From NCBI RefSeq assembly GCF_002019795.1, contig NZ_KV917381.1, positions 698,001-762,000 of the forward strand: a stretch of 64,000 nucleotides of DNA. The letters are read 5' to 3'. The translations under genes were made by a program, and so were the position numbers. Position 1 is the first letter of the stretch. Each line of letters opens with the position of its first letter. Below, in pieces: positions 34,080 through 43,693 of this stretch. The notes under the pieces were generated by a model. The model saw only the letters and a list, made by a program, of their open reading frames with translations. It was not told the origin of the DNA and did not search any database. This DNA comes from Bacillus alkalicellulosilyticus. GTDB lineage: Bacteria; Bacillota; Bacilli; Bacillales; Bacillaceae_F.

Positions 34080-34827
34080 CGACAATTCAGAAATGGATGA
34101 AACGTTGTCACGCTTACATTCAATCGACTTTACTAAAGAGGAAAAACAGGAAATTTACACTGATCTCATGAGGGGAATTGAGCAAGGCAGTAAAAAACAA
34201 TCATTTCTCAGTGCTTTCAAGCCCGTATTTTTATCAGTTCTTTCAGGACTTATCTTACTTATAGGAGGATACTGGTTAGTTACCGAAGTCATCTTAGAGG
34301 ATCATAAAAAAGGAAATTATAACATAGGTGACGTTGCAGAACCTGTGACAGTGACAGATGTAAAGGACGTTGAGGAAAAAATCATCATGCCAACGGAAAT
34401 GCCAAATGACTTTCAATTTTCTCTAAAATATGGAGTAGGTGCCTTACATGAGATAAACACATTTGAAAATAGTTACACAAAAGACCTTGTGTTAGATGGA
34501 ACGGTGACTACTTCATTAAAGTTTTCAAGAGAAGAAATGAAGGAAATATACGAAGAAATGAAGGCTATCGAATTGTTGTCAATGATTCAGGAAGCTGAAT
34601 ATTTCGGAGAAGATGGCAGTACAAGAGTCGGGTTCCCGGTATCTGATTATTTTCTAACGGTTCAGATGAATGGAGAAGCATACAAGGCACATTGGTCTAG
34701 CAATGTGTATGAAGAAGATATCGCATTGACATTAGCCATATTTGTTAACCGTTACCTACATGATGAAGTAATTGTAAATAGGAAAGAATTTCAGCAGTTG
34801 CCTGAGGCAACAGGTTGGTATCAGTAA
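34066..34827 (+). CDS. Membrane-anchored anti-sigma factor-like protein
   Basis: A 253-residue protein. A cytoplasmic N terminus (about 1-55, EMDETLSRLHSIDFTKEEKQE) is followed by one membrane helix (about 57-75, PVFLSVLSGLILLIGGYW) and an extracellular region. It overlaps the ECF sigma gene, the usual arrangement for its antagonist. The outer domain (about 85-250) is not recognised. Release of the sigma factor by an envelope signal is inferred from the class. Confidence 0.75.
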   Translation: MKRCNDNSEMDETLSRLHSIDFTKEEKQEIYTDLMRGIEQGSKKQSFLSAFKPVFLSVLSGLILLIGGYWLVTEVILEDHKKGNYNIGDVAEPVTVTDVKDVEEKIIMPTEMPNDFQFSLKYGVGALHEINTFENSYTKDLVLDGTVTTSLKFSREEMKEIYEEMKAIELLSMIQEAEYFGEDGSTRVGFPVSDYFLTVQMNGEAYKAHWSSNVYEEDIALTLAIFVNRYLHDEVIVNRKEFQQLPEATGWYQ

Positions 34828-34908
34828 AAACTCCACCAGGCACGAAACCAAATGGATGAAACGTATTACAGAGTATAATCGTTACATTAGTAAATGGAGG
34901 AGATTAAA

Positions 34909-35301
34909 ATGAAAGTCCTTATGATATTAGCTATAGCAATCGTGATTGGAGTAGGGTGTTCAGCCAAGACAGGAAATCAGGAAAATCAAATGGTTGTAAT
35001 AAAAAGCCCAACTGTAGATGAAATTTTAGCAACTGATGAAAATGCTGATTTGTTTGTGATGAACGAGGTTGTATATGTAAATGCTGAAGATGTGGATTGG
35101 GTACAAGAACGTGAACTTACCCTAAGTCAAGAAAGCTTCGAAATTATAAAACAAGCAAAAAAAGGTGATGAATTTTCTAACGGGACAGCCACTAAGATAC
35201 CAGTAGGGACAAAGGTGTATAAACCGAATGAAAAAGGCGACATCTTTATTGCGATTGTAGATGGGGAAGAAATTCGTTACCTGGGTTGGCGAGAGGGATA
35301 G
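34909..35301 (+). CDS. Putative small lipoprotein
   Basis: A 130-residue protein starting MKVLMILAIAIVIGVGCSAK after GGAGGAG; the lipobox is GVGC (Cys17). The mature part is a small acidic domain (EVVYVNAEDVDWVQER...) ending YLGWREG. Possibly co-transcribed with the sigma/anti-sigma pair 80 bp upstream. Function unknown. Confidence 0.6.
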   Translation: MKVLMILAIAIVIGVGCSAKTGNQENQMVVIKSPTVDEILATDENADLFVMNEVVYVNAEDVDWVQERELTLSQESFEIIKQAKKGDEFSNGTATKIPVGTKVYKPNEKGDIFIAIVDGEEIRYLGWREG

Positions 35302-35313
35302 AGTCTTGTTTTG

Positions 35314-35498
35314 CTTACGGACCCTGAGTCCGCTATTTGCCCTAAAAATGGAGTTTTTATATTGTAACGGACACAGGAGACCTTATTTTCACTAAAAGGC
35401 ATGAATTTTGCCTGTTTTCAAGAAAATAAGGTACCTGATGTCCGTTACATCGAAAAATCCTAAAAAAAACGTAAAATAAGGGCTCTCATGTCCGTTAG
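35314..35498. repeat. Four-box CGGAC/TCCG element, copy 2
   Basis: CGGAC boxes at 35318 and 35368, and inverted TCCG boxes at 35441 and 35491, are spaced 50, 73 and 50 bp, identical to copy 1 at 23014. Box contexts are TAACGGACA... and ...TGTCCGTTA, each with a TTATTTTC or CGCTATTT-type block inside. No coding frame is convincing here. Confidence 0.75.
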
Positions 35499-35520
35499 CA
35501 TTGACTCAATGGTGCTGAGC

Positions 35521-35600
35521 TTGTGAATCCAGAAATATCGTACAAGCCTCGTTGAGTTTCATTTCGATAATCCGTTAAAATGCTTCCATTTAATTCTCTT
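35521..35600 (-). pseudogene. Decayed fragment related to the gene at 36229-36555
   Basis: Read on the minus strand, one frame gives YRNETQRGLYDISGF and, after a frame change, WKHFNG. The intact gene 0.7 kb away has KHFNELETDRDRNETQRGLY followed by DVYR. The nucleotide similarity (for example GTTGAGTTTCATT) is also visible. It lacks a start and is shifted, so it is a remnant of a duplicated copy. Confidence 0.6.
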
Positions 35601-35618
35601 AGAAGAGAGAGGTAGACA

Positions 35619-36008
35619 ATGAATAAAAATAAAGTAATACGCTATATCTTAGTCTGCTTGATACTCATTATCCTTATACCCACTGCTAAAATTACTTATA
35701 AGAACAAACAAGTGGAGAAGGCGGTAAAGGAAGCAACGATTCACTTTTTAGAAGAGGAATGTGACTTAAAGGTAAATGAAGTTACAGTAGAGATGGAATG
35801 GCTAAGGCTAGCTAAAAGATTTGGTGACCGATCCTGGAAAGTGAATACAGATGTTCGAGATGTAGAGGGTTCAATATCAAAAAATGTAGTTGTTTCATTA
35901 TCGTGGAGCGGCTGTAGAATGGGAGAACTTCAACATGGAGGAGGTTATATTCTCAATGAAAAAGAGAAACGATTTTTCTTTACTCCCCATCCTGAAATAT
36001 ATAAATAA
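35619..36008 (+). CDS. Membrane-anchored small protein
   Basis: A 129-residue protein with an N-terminal membrane helix (about 8-28, YILVCLILIILIPTAKITYK) and an outer domain of about 100 residues with strands VNEVTVEMEWL, SISKNVVVSLSW and YILNEKEKRFFF. No family recognised. The ATG follows AGAGAGAGG. The same N-terminal helix plus small beta domain appears in the unrelated gene at 58396. Confidence 0.55.
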   Translation: MNKNKVIRYILVCLILIILIPTAKITYKNKQVEKAVKEATIHFLEEECDLKVNEVTVEMEWLRLAKRFGDRSWKVNTDVRDVEGSISKNVVVSLSWSGCRMGELQHGGGYILNEKEKRFFFTPHPEIYK

Positions 36009-36148
36009 TTTCTGTAAACTCTCAAGCTAACTTTATCAAGAAATTCTTACTTGTTCGAAGGAACACTCAAAAAAAGTGGTCAGTCAGAGCGGGAGACAAT
36101 CTTAGATTGTTGGTATCATAAGAAAGTAATATATAGGTCATAGATATA

Positions 36149-36177
36149 CCACCTGGACACATTAATGCACCAGGTGG
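36149..36177. terminator. Intrinsic terminator
   Basis: An 8-bp perfect stem (CCACCTGG/CCAGGTGG) followed by CTTTATT. The 220 bases between the two flanking genes otherwise show only AT-rich sequence. Confidence 0.65.
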
Positions 36178-36228
36178 CTTTATTATGGTTCTTAAAAAGT
36201 TTGACATTGGATTCGCTTATCTTTTGTG

Positions 36229-36555
36229 TTATAACGGCAATCCCAATGATTCTATCGCTCTTTTTGTTTCAGTGGTGCCAAACTTATGAATCATTCGGTA
36301 TACATCGTATAAGCCGCGTTGAGTTTCATTGCGGTCTCGGTCTGTTTCTAGTTCATTGAAATGCTTGAAGGTAAATAAATCACCGAGCTCCATATCATGA
36401 GCTTGCACTTCAAGGAGGAGGTCTTGCAACTCTTTATACTCGGCGTCGTTTACAAAAATCTCATATTCGATGAGTTGACCATCACCGATTTTAGTTGGAC
36501 TAATGTCTTCCATACTGATTGGATTTAAATTGACGTAGTATGTTTGTCGTTCCAT
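36229..36555 (-). CDS. Hypothetical protein
   Basis: A 108-residue soluble protein starting MERQTYYVNLNPISMEDISP with AAGGTGG upstream. Middle: LIEYEIFVNDAEYKELQDLL. End: NETQRGLYDVYRMIHKFGT, a segment also found in a decayed copy at 35.5 kb. No domain name is certain, although the layout is that of small Bacillus cytoplasmic proteins. Confidence 0.6.
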   Translation of the reverse strand: MERQTYYVNLNPISMEDISPTKIGDGQLIEYEIFVNDAEYKELQDLLLEVQAHDMELGDLFTFKHFNELETDRDRNETQRGLYDVYRMIHKFGTTETKRAIESLGLPL

Positions 36556-36622
36556 GTTCAACCACCTTTTTGTCTTAAGCTTTTTAATAGCTTTTGCCAA
36601 AATGGTGATTTGTACTCACAAA

Positions 36623-37585
36623 TTAAGGTGTAAGAACGATCGTTCCGTTGAATTGTTTCGCTTCTAGGGCTTCATGAGCCTGAGCAGCTTCTTCAAACGT
36701 AAACACTTTTCCGACATGTGTTTTTAATTTTTTGTCAGCGAATAGGCTTGAAATTTCAATTCCTGCTTTATCTAAATCAGCTTTTGGTGCAGTGAATAAA
36801 AGAACACCTAGTAGAGCTGCGTTTTTCATATTGAGCTTGCGCCACGGTAATGTTGGTGCATTGTTTTTAGGAGAACCAATTGTCACAATTCTTCCTCCGT
36901 TAACAATCATGTCTAAGTCAGCGTCTAAGTTCTCACTAACGGACATATCAAGAATGACGGAGACTCCTTGACCTTTCGTCAAATCAAGTACCGCTTCTGT
37001 TACATTTTGCTTTTTATACAAGATGACGTGATCTGCACCAGCTTCTTTGGCAATCTTTGCTTTGTCGTCATCGCCTGCAGTCGTGATAACTGTAGCGCCA
37101 TGAACTTTCGCAAGCTGAATGGCAGCATGCCCCACAGCGCCAGCGCCACCAAAGATTAAGACTGTTTCTCCTTTAACCAACTTTGCACGAGCAAACAAAG
37201 CGAGATGAGCCGTCATAAAGGCCATCGCTAAAGCTGCGCCATCGACTGCACTCAAATAACTAGGCAAAGAAAAGAGTTTGTCTTCAGGCACAGCGACGAA
37301 CTCTGCTGAAGTTCCTTTAATATTTGTTCCCCACACTTTATCTCCGACTTGCCACTTTGAGACTTCTTGGCCGACGGCTACTACGGTTCCAGCAAGGTCA
37401 AAATGAGGAATGTATGGAAAAGCATCCACCTCTCTGACACCAGAGCGAAAATAGGTATCAACGGGGTTTAATCCACTGGCGCCAACTTCAACTAATACTT
37501 CGGTTGCCCCCGGAACCGGTTGTGGCAATTCGGCCATTTCTAATACGTCAGGTCCCCCATACGTACGATATACAACTGCTTTCAC
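36623..37585 (-). CDS. Quinone oxidoreductase-like MDR enzyme
   Basis: A 320-residue medium-chain reductase of the NADPH:quinone reductase group. The N-terminal GroES-like domain has MKAVVYRTYGGPDVLEMAELP and ASGLNPVDTYFRSG. The nucleotide-binding motif is IFGGAGAVGHAAIQLAK (about 145-161). The zinc-ligand cysteines of alcohol dehydrogenases are missing. It reduces quinones or enones with NADPH; the substrate is unspecified. It follows the aminotransferase gene by 17 bp on the same strand. Confidence 0.88.
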   Translation of the reverse strand: MKAVVYRTYGGPDVLEMAELPQPVPGATEVLVEVGASGLNPVDTYFRSGVREVDAFPYIPHFDLAGTVVAVGQEVSKWQVGDKVWGTNIKGTSAEFVAVPEDKLFSLPSYLSAVDGAALAMAFMTAHLALFARAKLVKGETVLIFGGAGAVGHAAIQLAKVHGATVITTAGDDDKAKIAKEAGADHVILYKKQNVTEAVLDLTKGQGVSVILDMSVSENLDADLDMIVNGGRIVTIGSPKNNAPTLPWRKLNMKNAALLGVLLFTAPKADLDKAGIEISSLFADKKLKTHVGKVFTFEEAAQAHEALEAKQFNGTIVLTP

Positions 37586-37602
37586 AAAAATCCCTCCTAA
37601 AT

Positions 37603-38754
37603 TTAAAGAAGTGTTTGTAATCGTTTCGCTGCTTCTACTAAGTTTTCCTTCTCTTGAACCAGTGCAATCCGAACATAGCCTTCTCCTTCAGAGCCAAAGG
37701 CATGGCCAGGCGTAACAACGACACCGGCTTCAATCGCATCAAGTGAAAACTGATAGGATGTGTAACGCTCTGGTATAGCAGCCCAAATGAACATACCACC
37801 ATCTGGTTTGCGAACATTCCATCCTAACTGATGGAGCTCTTGGACAAAGCAATTTCTTCTATTTTCATATGTAACACAATGTTGATTTAAAAATTGATAA
37901 TCACTCGTTAACGCTAAGCTTGCCACCTTTTGAATGGGAGCAAAAACACCGTAATCGACATGAGATTTCACGGTCGCTAAAGGCTCAAGAAAAGCGGGAT
38001 CCCCTAAGACATATCCAATTCTTGCACCTGCCATATTAAAGCTTTTCGATAAAGAATTAAACTCGATTGCTGTTTTTCTTGCATTCGGCAATGAGAGAAT
38101 ACTCATTGGCTTTTTATTATCAAAAATAAGTTCGGAATAGGCGAAATCATGAATGATCAGAATTTCATGATCAATTCCAAACTGAATCAGTTTTTCAAAA
38201 TACTCTTTAGTTGCCAGAGCGGCGGTAGGATTGCCAGGATAGTTTGTAATCATAATTTTTGCTTTTTCTCTTACTTCATCAGGAATAGCATCAAGGTCCG
38301 CCATAAAATCATTTTCTTCGGTTAGAGGTGCGAGATAAAGCTCAGCACCTGCTAAATGGGCACAGGCAGAATAAATCGGATAGCCAGGATTCGGAGCAAT
38401 TAGGTAATCTCCTTTATCTAAATAGGCTAACGCGATATGTGCAAGGCCATCCTGGGATCCCATGAGCTGAAGCACCTCGTGGGGTTGAACGACAACATCA
38501 TATCGATTTTGATAAAATGCGCTGACAGCCTCTTTGAATTCTTCGCTACTAGTGATGGTATACCCATAGCTATCAGGACGCTGCACTTCTTTTGCTAGAG
38601 CTTCTCTTATAAAGTCAGGAGGAGGAAGGTCCGGACTTCCAATACTAAGGTCGATTAAATGATGACCTTGTTTGATTTTTTCTGCTTTTTTAAAAGCCAT
38701 GTCACTGAATACACTTGTGGCAAGTTGATTTAATTTGATCGAAGGGTTTATCAT
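37603..38754 (-). CDS. PLP-dependent aminotransferase, fold type I
   Basis: A 383-residue class I/II aminotransferase. IDLSIGSPDLPPPDFI (about 34-49), YPGNPTAAL (about 170-178), the PLP Lys in FNSLSKSFNMAGARIGY (about 230-246) and the Arg in YVRIALV (about 361-367) are present. It resembles PatA/DapL-like enzymes for aspartate-family or aromatic amino acids; the substrate is unclear. Starts with ATG after TATAGGAG. A longer reading of 29 residues has no support. Confidence 0.87.
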   Translation of the reverse strand: MINPSIKLNQLATSVFSDMAFKKAEKIKQGHHLIDLSIGSPDLPPPDFIREALAKEVQRPDSYGYTITSSEEFKEAVSAFYQNRYDVVVQPHEVLQLMGSQDGLAHIALAYLDKGDYLIAPNPGYPIYSACAHLAGAELYLAPLTEENDFMADLDAIPDEVREKAKIMITNYPGNPTAALATKEYFEKLIQFGIDHEILIIHDFAYSELIFDNKKPMSILSLPNARKTAIEFNSLSKSFNMAGARIGYVLGDPAFLEPLATVKSHVDYGVFAPIQKVASLALTSDYQFLNQHCVTYENRRNCFVQELHQLGWNVRKPDGGMFIWAAIPERYTSYQFSLDAIEAGVVVTPGHAFGSEGEGYVRIALVQEKENLVEAAKRLQTLL

Positions 38755-38822
38755 TTGAACGCTCCTATAACTTCTAATTAAGTCTATTTTAATGGAAAAA
38801 TAAAGAGAACAACAATAAAAAA

Positions 38823-38848
38823 CCTTTGAATGTGAAATCATTCAAAGG
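38823..38848 (-). terminator. Terminator after the yfhS-like gene
   Basis: A perfect 10-bp stem (CCTTTGAATG/CATTCAAAGG) followed on the minus strand by TTTTTTATTG. Confidence 0.75.
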
Positions 38849-38869
38849 CATTTCAAACTATATTAAATG

Positions 38870-39091
38870 CTAGTCATAATGAATTTGCGTGCCATGTTCA
38901 TAGCTGGCATCATGCTTAAAGCCACCGCGTGCTTCAATTTCCTTAATGATTTCACGGTGTATTGTTACGCCCTCAGAGTTTAAATAAGGGGTCACTTGCT
39001 GTAAGTTTTTATGAAAGTAAGCAAGCTCTTTGTCTGTCCAATCTTTTTTGGACATCATCGTTAGTTCTGTCATATCTCGACCGACATACAT
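38870..39091 (-). CDS. YfhS-like small protein
   Basis: A 73-residue soluble protein (MYVGRDMTELTMMSKKDW, then YFHKNLQQVTPYLNSEGVTI and YEHGTQIHYD). Its position just upstream of, and divergent from, fabL matches yfhS of B. subtilis, and the length is close. Orthology rests on position, so it is tentative. No known function. Confidence 0.6.
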   Translation of the reverse strand: MYVGRDMTELTMMSKKDWTDKELAYFHKNLQQVTPYLNSEGVTIHREIIKEIEARGGFKHDASYEHGTQIHYD

Positions 39092-39134
39092 GAGGTCAGC
39101 CTCCTTATGTTCAATGTATGATTAGTGTTTCTAG

Positions 39135-39953
<819 letters not shown>

Positions 39954-40014
39954 TTATTTTTTTTGGATAAAAGATGAGCCTCCGGGAGACATTATTGTTG
40001 TGGAGGTGATACCA

Positions 40015-40185
40015 ATGGCAAAACAAAACAAAGCTTCTCAAACAAACGCACAAGAGGTTAGAAGACAAAACCAAGCTTCTATCCAAGGACAAAGCCAAAA
40101 CACTGAATTTGCGAGTGAGACTGATGCTCAACAAGTACGTCAACAAAACCAACAATCAGCTCAACGCAAAAACCAACAACAATAA
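40015..40185 (+). CDS. sspE: Gamma-type small acid-soluble spore protein
   Basis: A 56-residue Gln/Asn-rich protein, MAKQNKASQTNAQEVRRQNQ then two imperfect repeats (QTNAQEVRRQNQAS and ETDAQQVRQQNQQS). The pattern and the TEFASETDA germination-protease-like cleavage site identify gamma-SASP, an amino-acid reserve of spores. GTGGAGGTG precedes the ATG. In B. subtilis sspE also follows fabL. Confidence 0.95.
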   Translation: MAKQNKASQTNAQEVRRQNQASIQGQSQNTEFASETDAQQVRQQNQQSAQRKNQQQ

Positions 40186-40199
40186 TGTAGTAACTCTCA

Positions 40200-40246
40200 A
40201 AGGGGTAGGCACTTTCTGGGTGAGAACCAGAGGGTGCTTGCCTTTC
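40200..40246 (+). terminator. Terminator of sspE
   Basis: GGTAGGCAC and GTGCTTGCC arms (G-U pairs) with an inner TTCTGG/CCAGAG stem, then a T-rich tail. Confidence 0.65.
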
Positions 40247-40292
40247 TATTTACTGTTCCTATAAACAAAAAAAATATACATACAAATGCATT

Positions 40293-40369
40293 CACTTCGG
40301 TCATGAAAGAAACTAAAAAATGGTGAAGACCGCCTTTTTTAGTTTCTTTTTGCATCGAAGTGTTTTTTT
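40293..40369. terminator. Nested inverted repeat with T-run
   Basis: CACTTCG/CGAAGTG outer arms and an inner AAAGAAACTAAAAAA/TTTTTTAGTTTCTTT stem are followed by TTTTTTT. It ends transcripts from the sspE side; the outer part is a repeat-like feature. Confidence 0.6.
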
Positions 40370-40406
40370 ATTAATCCAAGACTTCTGCCTTTTTTTCGAT
40401 GATAAG

Positions 40407-40434
40407 GTTTTCAAAATGTTTGAGAAGAGGGTAT
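40407..40434 (+). promoter_or_regulatory. Possible sigma-B-like promoter
   Basis: GTTTTC (40407-40412) and GGGTAT (40429-40434) resemble the sigma-B elements GTTTAA and GGGTAT, with a 16-bp spacer, slightly long. It lies about 65 bp before the gene at 40499. Weak. Confidence 0.25.
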
Positions 40435-40498
40435 AATAGAAAAGATAGGTAATGTTTACTAACTGTAAAAAGTGAAGGTTTGAAAGGAGAATCTCTCC

Positions 40499-40939
40499 AT
40501 GTTTTGGAAAAAGAAAAAAGAGGAAGTGGAAGAGCCGGAAGTCGATCTATCGATTGAAGATGTGAGACAAGTTATTATGGAAGCAGCTTCTGATTTACCT
40601 CTTGCTATTTCTTTACGCTCACTCGTGAATGATGATTACTCCATCGATTTTTCCTTGTTAAAAAGTAAGATTAAAGGTGTTCCAAGTCAGCCATTTTATA
40701 TGTCTAAGGAAACCTTTGAGGTGTTTGAGGCACCTGAACAAGCAAAGCTGTTAGATGATGTACAGCGGGCAGTGGACCAATTTGTAAAAGAAAAAGACGA
40801 GTTACCCGTGATTCCAGGAGACCCGCATCGAAAGATAAGTTATTTTATGATAAAGGATTATTTGCATGGTACACCACAGGAAACAACATATTTATCCAAA
40901 CATGATAACTTGGTAACTCATCGACGTCCAATAAATTAG
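40499..40939 (+). CDS. DUF3939-like hypothetical protein
   Basis: A 146-residue soluble protein. A lysine/glutamate-rich N terminus ([14 protein letters not shown]) is followed by [20 protein letters not shown] and [13 protein letters not shown], then a C-terminal [20 protein letters not shown]. The pattern recalls Bacillus DUF3939 proteins, but the name is tentative. It starts 14 bp before ygaC and may be co-transcribed with it. Confidence 0.6.
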   Translation: MFWKKKKEEVEEPEVDLSIEDVRQVIMEAASDLPLAISLRSLVNDDYSIDFSLLKSKIKGVPSQPFYMSKETFEVFEAPEQAKLLDDVQRAVDQFVKEKDELPVIPGDPHRKISYFMIKDYLHGTPQETTYLSKHDNLVTHRRPIN

Positions 40940-40953
40940 GGAAGGAGAAAATA

Positions 40954-41484
40954 ATGAGTTTCCCCAGAGCTGGAAGCCTAATTCAAGTCCAGAGTTATAA
41001 ACACAATGGACTGATACATCGCACATGGGAGGAAACGGTAGTCTTGAAGGGGACGTCAAAAGTTGTGATCGGTGGAAATGACCGTATTCTTGTAAAAGAG
41101 GCGGACGGAAGACAATGGCGTACGAGAGAGCCTGCAATTTGTTATTTTGACTCACAGCACTGGTTTAATATGATCGGTATGATACGGGCTGATGGGATTT
41201 ATTATTATTGTAACTTAGGCTCGCCCTTTACTTGGGACGAAGAAGCATTGAAATACATTGATTACGATTTAGACATTAAAGTATTCCCTGATATGACGTA
41301 CAAACTCCTAGATGAAGATGAATATGCACTTCATAGTAAACAAATGAACTATCCACAACCCATTGATGCTATATTGAAACGCAGTGTCGATGAATTAATA
41401 TCGTGGATTCACCAACGAAAAGGACCGTTTGCACCGCAATTTGTAGAGATGTGGTACGAGAGGTTCTTACAATATCGAATTTAA
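40954..41484 (+). CDS. ygaC: DUF402 protein YgaC
   Basis: A 176-residue protein of the FomD/DUF402 beta-barrel family ([19 protein letters not shown]...). The conserved residues lie in [20 protein letters not shown] (about 51-70), [20 protein letters not shown] (about 78-97) and DLDIKVFPD (about 99-107), where Asp/Glu bind a metal. Homologues hydrolyse nucleoside tri- or diphosphates. Position before an ABC exporter matches B. subtilis ygaC-ygaD. Confidence 0.88.
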   Translation: MSFPRAGSLIQVQSYKHNGLIHRTWEETVVLKGTSKVVIGGNDRILVKEADGRQWRTREPAICYFDSQHWFNMIGMIRADGIYYYCNLGSPFTWDEEALKYIDYDLDIKVFPDMTYKLLDEDEYALHSKQMNYPQPIDAILKRSVDELISWIHQRKGPFAPQFVEMWYERFLQYRI

Positions 41485-41486
41485 GC

Positions 41487-41522
41487 GAGGGTGGGGCAAA
41501 AGGTTGATTTTGTCCTACCCTC
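41487..41522 (+). terminator. Intrinsic terminator
   Basis: GAGGGTGGGGCAAAA pairs with TTTTGTCCTACCCTC (two G-U pairs), followed by a T-rich tail. Confidence 0.75.
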
Positions 41523-41592
41523 TTCTTTTTGGTATACAATAGAATAAGAAGTGAATTCTACATAAAGACAAAATAAAAAAGGGAGAGGTTTG

Positions 41593-43335
41593 ATGGGGAG
41601 CGTTCGCAGATATTTACAGTTTGTCAAACCTTATAGGAAAGTAATTATTGGAACGATTGCAGTTGGGATTGTAAAGTTTGGAATCCCACTTTTGACTCCA
41701 CTCGTTCTCATGCACATTATTGATAATATCATTTTAAATAATGACCTAACATCAGAAGAACAAGTCCGGCAGTTACTTTATATTATGGGTGGTATGTTTT
41801 TTTTATTTATTATTGTGAGGCCACCTGTTGAATACTATCGACAATACTTAGCGCAATATACGGCAAGTCGAATTTTATATGACATCCGTGACCAATTATT
41901 TACCCACATTCAAAAACTAAGCTTGAAATTTTATTCCAACCGCAAAGTCGGTGAAATTATTTCACGTGTCATCCATGATGTTGAACAAACAAAGACGTTT
42001 GTCATTACGGGATTGATGAACATCTGGCTTGATATGCTTACGATTATCTTTGCAATTGCGATTATGCTTTATATGGATGTCTGGTTGACACTAGTCGCGA
42101 TATCGATGTTTCCGATTTACGCCTTCTCGATAAAATACTTCTACGGGAGACTTCGGAATTTAACTCGTGTCCGTTCGCAAGCACTAGCAGAAGTACAAGG
42201 ACACCTCCATGAGCGCGTGCAAGGAATGAATGTTATTCGCAGCTTTGCACTAGAAGAATATGAACAAGGACAGTTTCAAAAAAGAAATGAAAACTTTTTA
42301 ACGAAAGCTTTAGACCAGACTCGTTGGAATGCCAAAACCTTTGCTGTCGTTAACACGGTTACTGATATTGCTCCACTTCTTGTTATTTTAGTATCCGGTT
42401 ATTTCGTTCTACAAGGGAATCTCCAGCTAGGGCAAATGACTGCGTTTGTCTTATACATGGACCGCTTGTACAATCCGTTACGACGATTAATTAATTCATC
42501 AACGACACTCACACAATCTCTAGCCTCGATGGACCGAGTGTTTGAATTTGTTGATGAAAAGTATGACATCGTTGATAAAAAGGATGCGATAGCATTAAAG
42601 CAAACGGCGGGCAAGCTCCAGTTTGACCATGTTTCTTTTACTTACAATGAAGGAGAAGAAGCGGTCATAAAAGACTTCACCTTAGATGTGAAACAAGGCG
42701 AAACGATTGCGTTTGTTGGTATGAGTGGCGGTGGAAAAAGTACAGTCGTTGGTCTCATTCCTCGGTTCTACGATGTAACCGAAGGGCGTATTCTTTTGGA
42801 CGGACGAGACATTCGTGACTATGAAGTCCATACACTTCGCGATAACATTGGCATGGTGCTACAGGATAACATTCTTTTTAGTGATTCCGTTCGAATGAAC
42901 ATTCTCATGGGAAACCCAGAAGCAACTGACGAACAAGTGGTTGAAGCAGCAAAAGCGGCTAATGCAAATGAGTTTATAATGAATTTATCTCAGGGCTATG
43001 ACACCGAAGTCGGAGAACGAGGAGTTAAGCTATCCGGAGGGCAAAAGCAACGAATCGCAATCGCCCGCGTATTCTTGAAAAATCCTCCAATTCTGATCTT
43101 TGATGAAGCAACATCCGCTCTCGACTTAGAAAGTGAGCAATATATCCAGGATGCACTCGAAACCCTTGCAAAGGACAGAACAACCTTTATCGTTGCTCAT
43201 CGTTTATCGACGATTACCCATGCAGACCGAATCGTCGTCATTGAAAACGGGCGCATCTCAGAAATTGGGAACCACGAAGAATTAATGAAAAAGCAAGGAA
43301 GCTATTATAACTTGTACCAAGTACAGCAATTGTAA
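41593..43335 (+). CDS. ygaD: ABC transporter, exporter type (permease-ATPase), YgaD
   Basis: A 580-residue half-size ABC exporter. Residues about 1-320 contain six membrane helices of the MsbA/LmrA fold. The ATPase domain has Walker [10 protein letters not shown] (about 376-384), Q-loop VLQDN, signature LSGGQKQR (about 483-490), Walker [13 protein letters not shown] and H-loop AHRLS. Exports lipids, drugs or peptides; the substrate is unknown. Synteny with ygaC identifies YgaD. Confidence 0.92.
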   Translation: MGSVRRYLQFVKPYRKVIIGTIAVGIVKFGIPLLTPLVLMHIIDNIILNNDLTSEEQVRQLLYIMGGMFFLFIIVRPPVEYYRQYLAQYTASRILYDIRDQLFTHIQKLSLKFYSNRKVGEIISRVIHDVEQTKTFVITGLMNIWLDMLTIIFAIAIMLYMDVWLTLVAISMFPIYAFSIKYFYGRLRNLTRVRSQALAEVQGHLHERVQGMNVIRSFALEEYEQGQFQKRNENFLTKALDQTRWNAKTFAVVNTVTDIAPLLVILVSGYFVLQGNLQLGQMTAFVLYMDRLYNPLRRLINSSTTLTQSLASMDRVFEFVDEKYDIVDKKDAIALKQTAGKLQFDHVSFTYNEGEEAVIKDFTLDVKQGETIAFVGMSGGGKSTVVGLIPRFYDVTEGRILLDGRDIRDYEVHTLRDNIGMVLQDNILFSDSVRMNILMGNPEATDEQVVEAAKAANANEFIMNLSQGYDTEVGERGVKLSGGQKQRIAIARVFLKNPPILIFDEATSALDLESEQYIQDALETLAKDRTTFIVAHRLSTITHADRIVVIENGRISEIGNHEELMKKQGSYYNLYQVQQL

Positions 43336-43344
43336 AACGAAAGA

Positions 43345-43371
43345 CCAAATCATTACGGTGGTTTGGTTTTT
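43345..43371 (+). terminator. Terminator of ygaD
   Basis: ACCAAA/TTTGGT stem with a T-rich tail (TTTTTTGTTTTTTTTT) after the stop codon. Confidence 0.75.
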
Positions 43372-43431
43372 TGTTTTTTTTTGCTAAAGTACTATTTTCA
43401 TAGGTGAATTACGAAGATGGACTAAGTAAAT

Positions 43432-43580
43432 GACAGGGCAAGCGCGAAAGTAGAGGGATGAGTCCAATAACGAATGGAATACGGACAGGGCCAGCACGAA
43501 AGAAGGGGGATGAGTCCGATACCGAATGGAATACGGACAGGGCAAGCACGAAAGTAGCGGGGTGAGTCCGAAAGACTGAA
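43432..43580. repeat. Three 52-bp tandem units with TCCG/CGGAC arms
   Basis: GACAGGG recurs at 43432, 43484 and 43536, exactly 52 bp apart. Each unit has GCAAGCACGAAAG-like and GAGTCCGA segments, and adjacent units expose GTCCG...CGGAC inverted pairs. It fills the 360-bp gap between ygaD and the next gene. Confidence 0.75.
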
Positions 43581-43693
43581 TTACAGAATATCCTACTCTT
43601 ACAATTGAAAGGAAAAAAACAGATTATTGTCGAATTAGTTGTAAGCCCTTGTAATGCCGCTTTATATCCATATAAAGAGTGGAGTCAAAAAAT

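Noticed and set aside
36165-36359. Plus-strand hydrophobic frame at the end of the 36.2-kb gene
   Set aside because: It overlaps the minus-strand gene and the terminator at 36149; codon pattern does not suggest coding.
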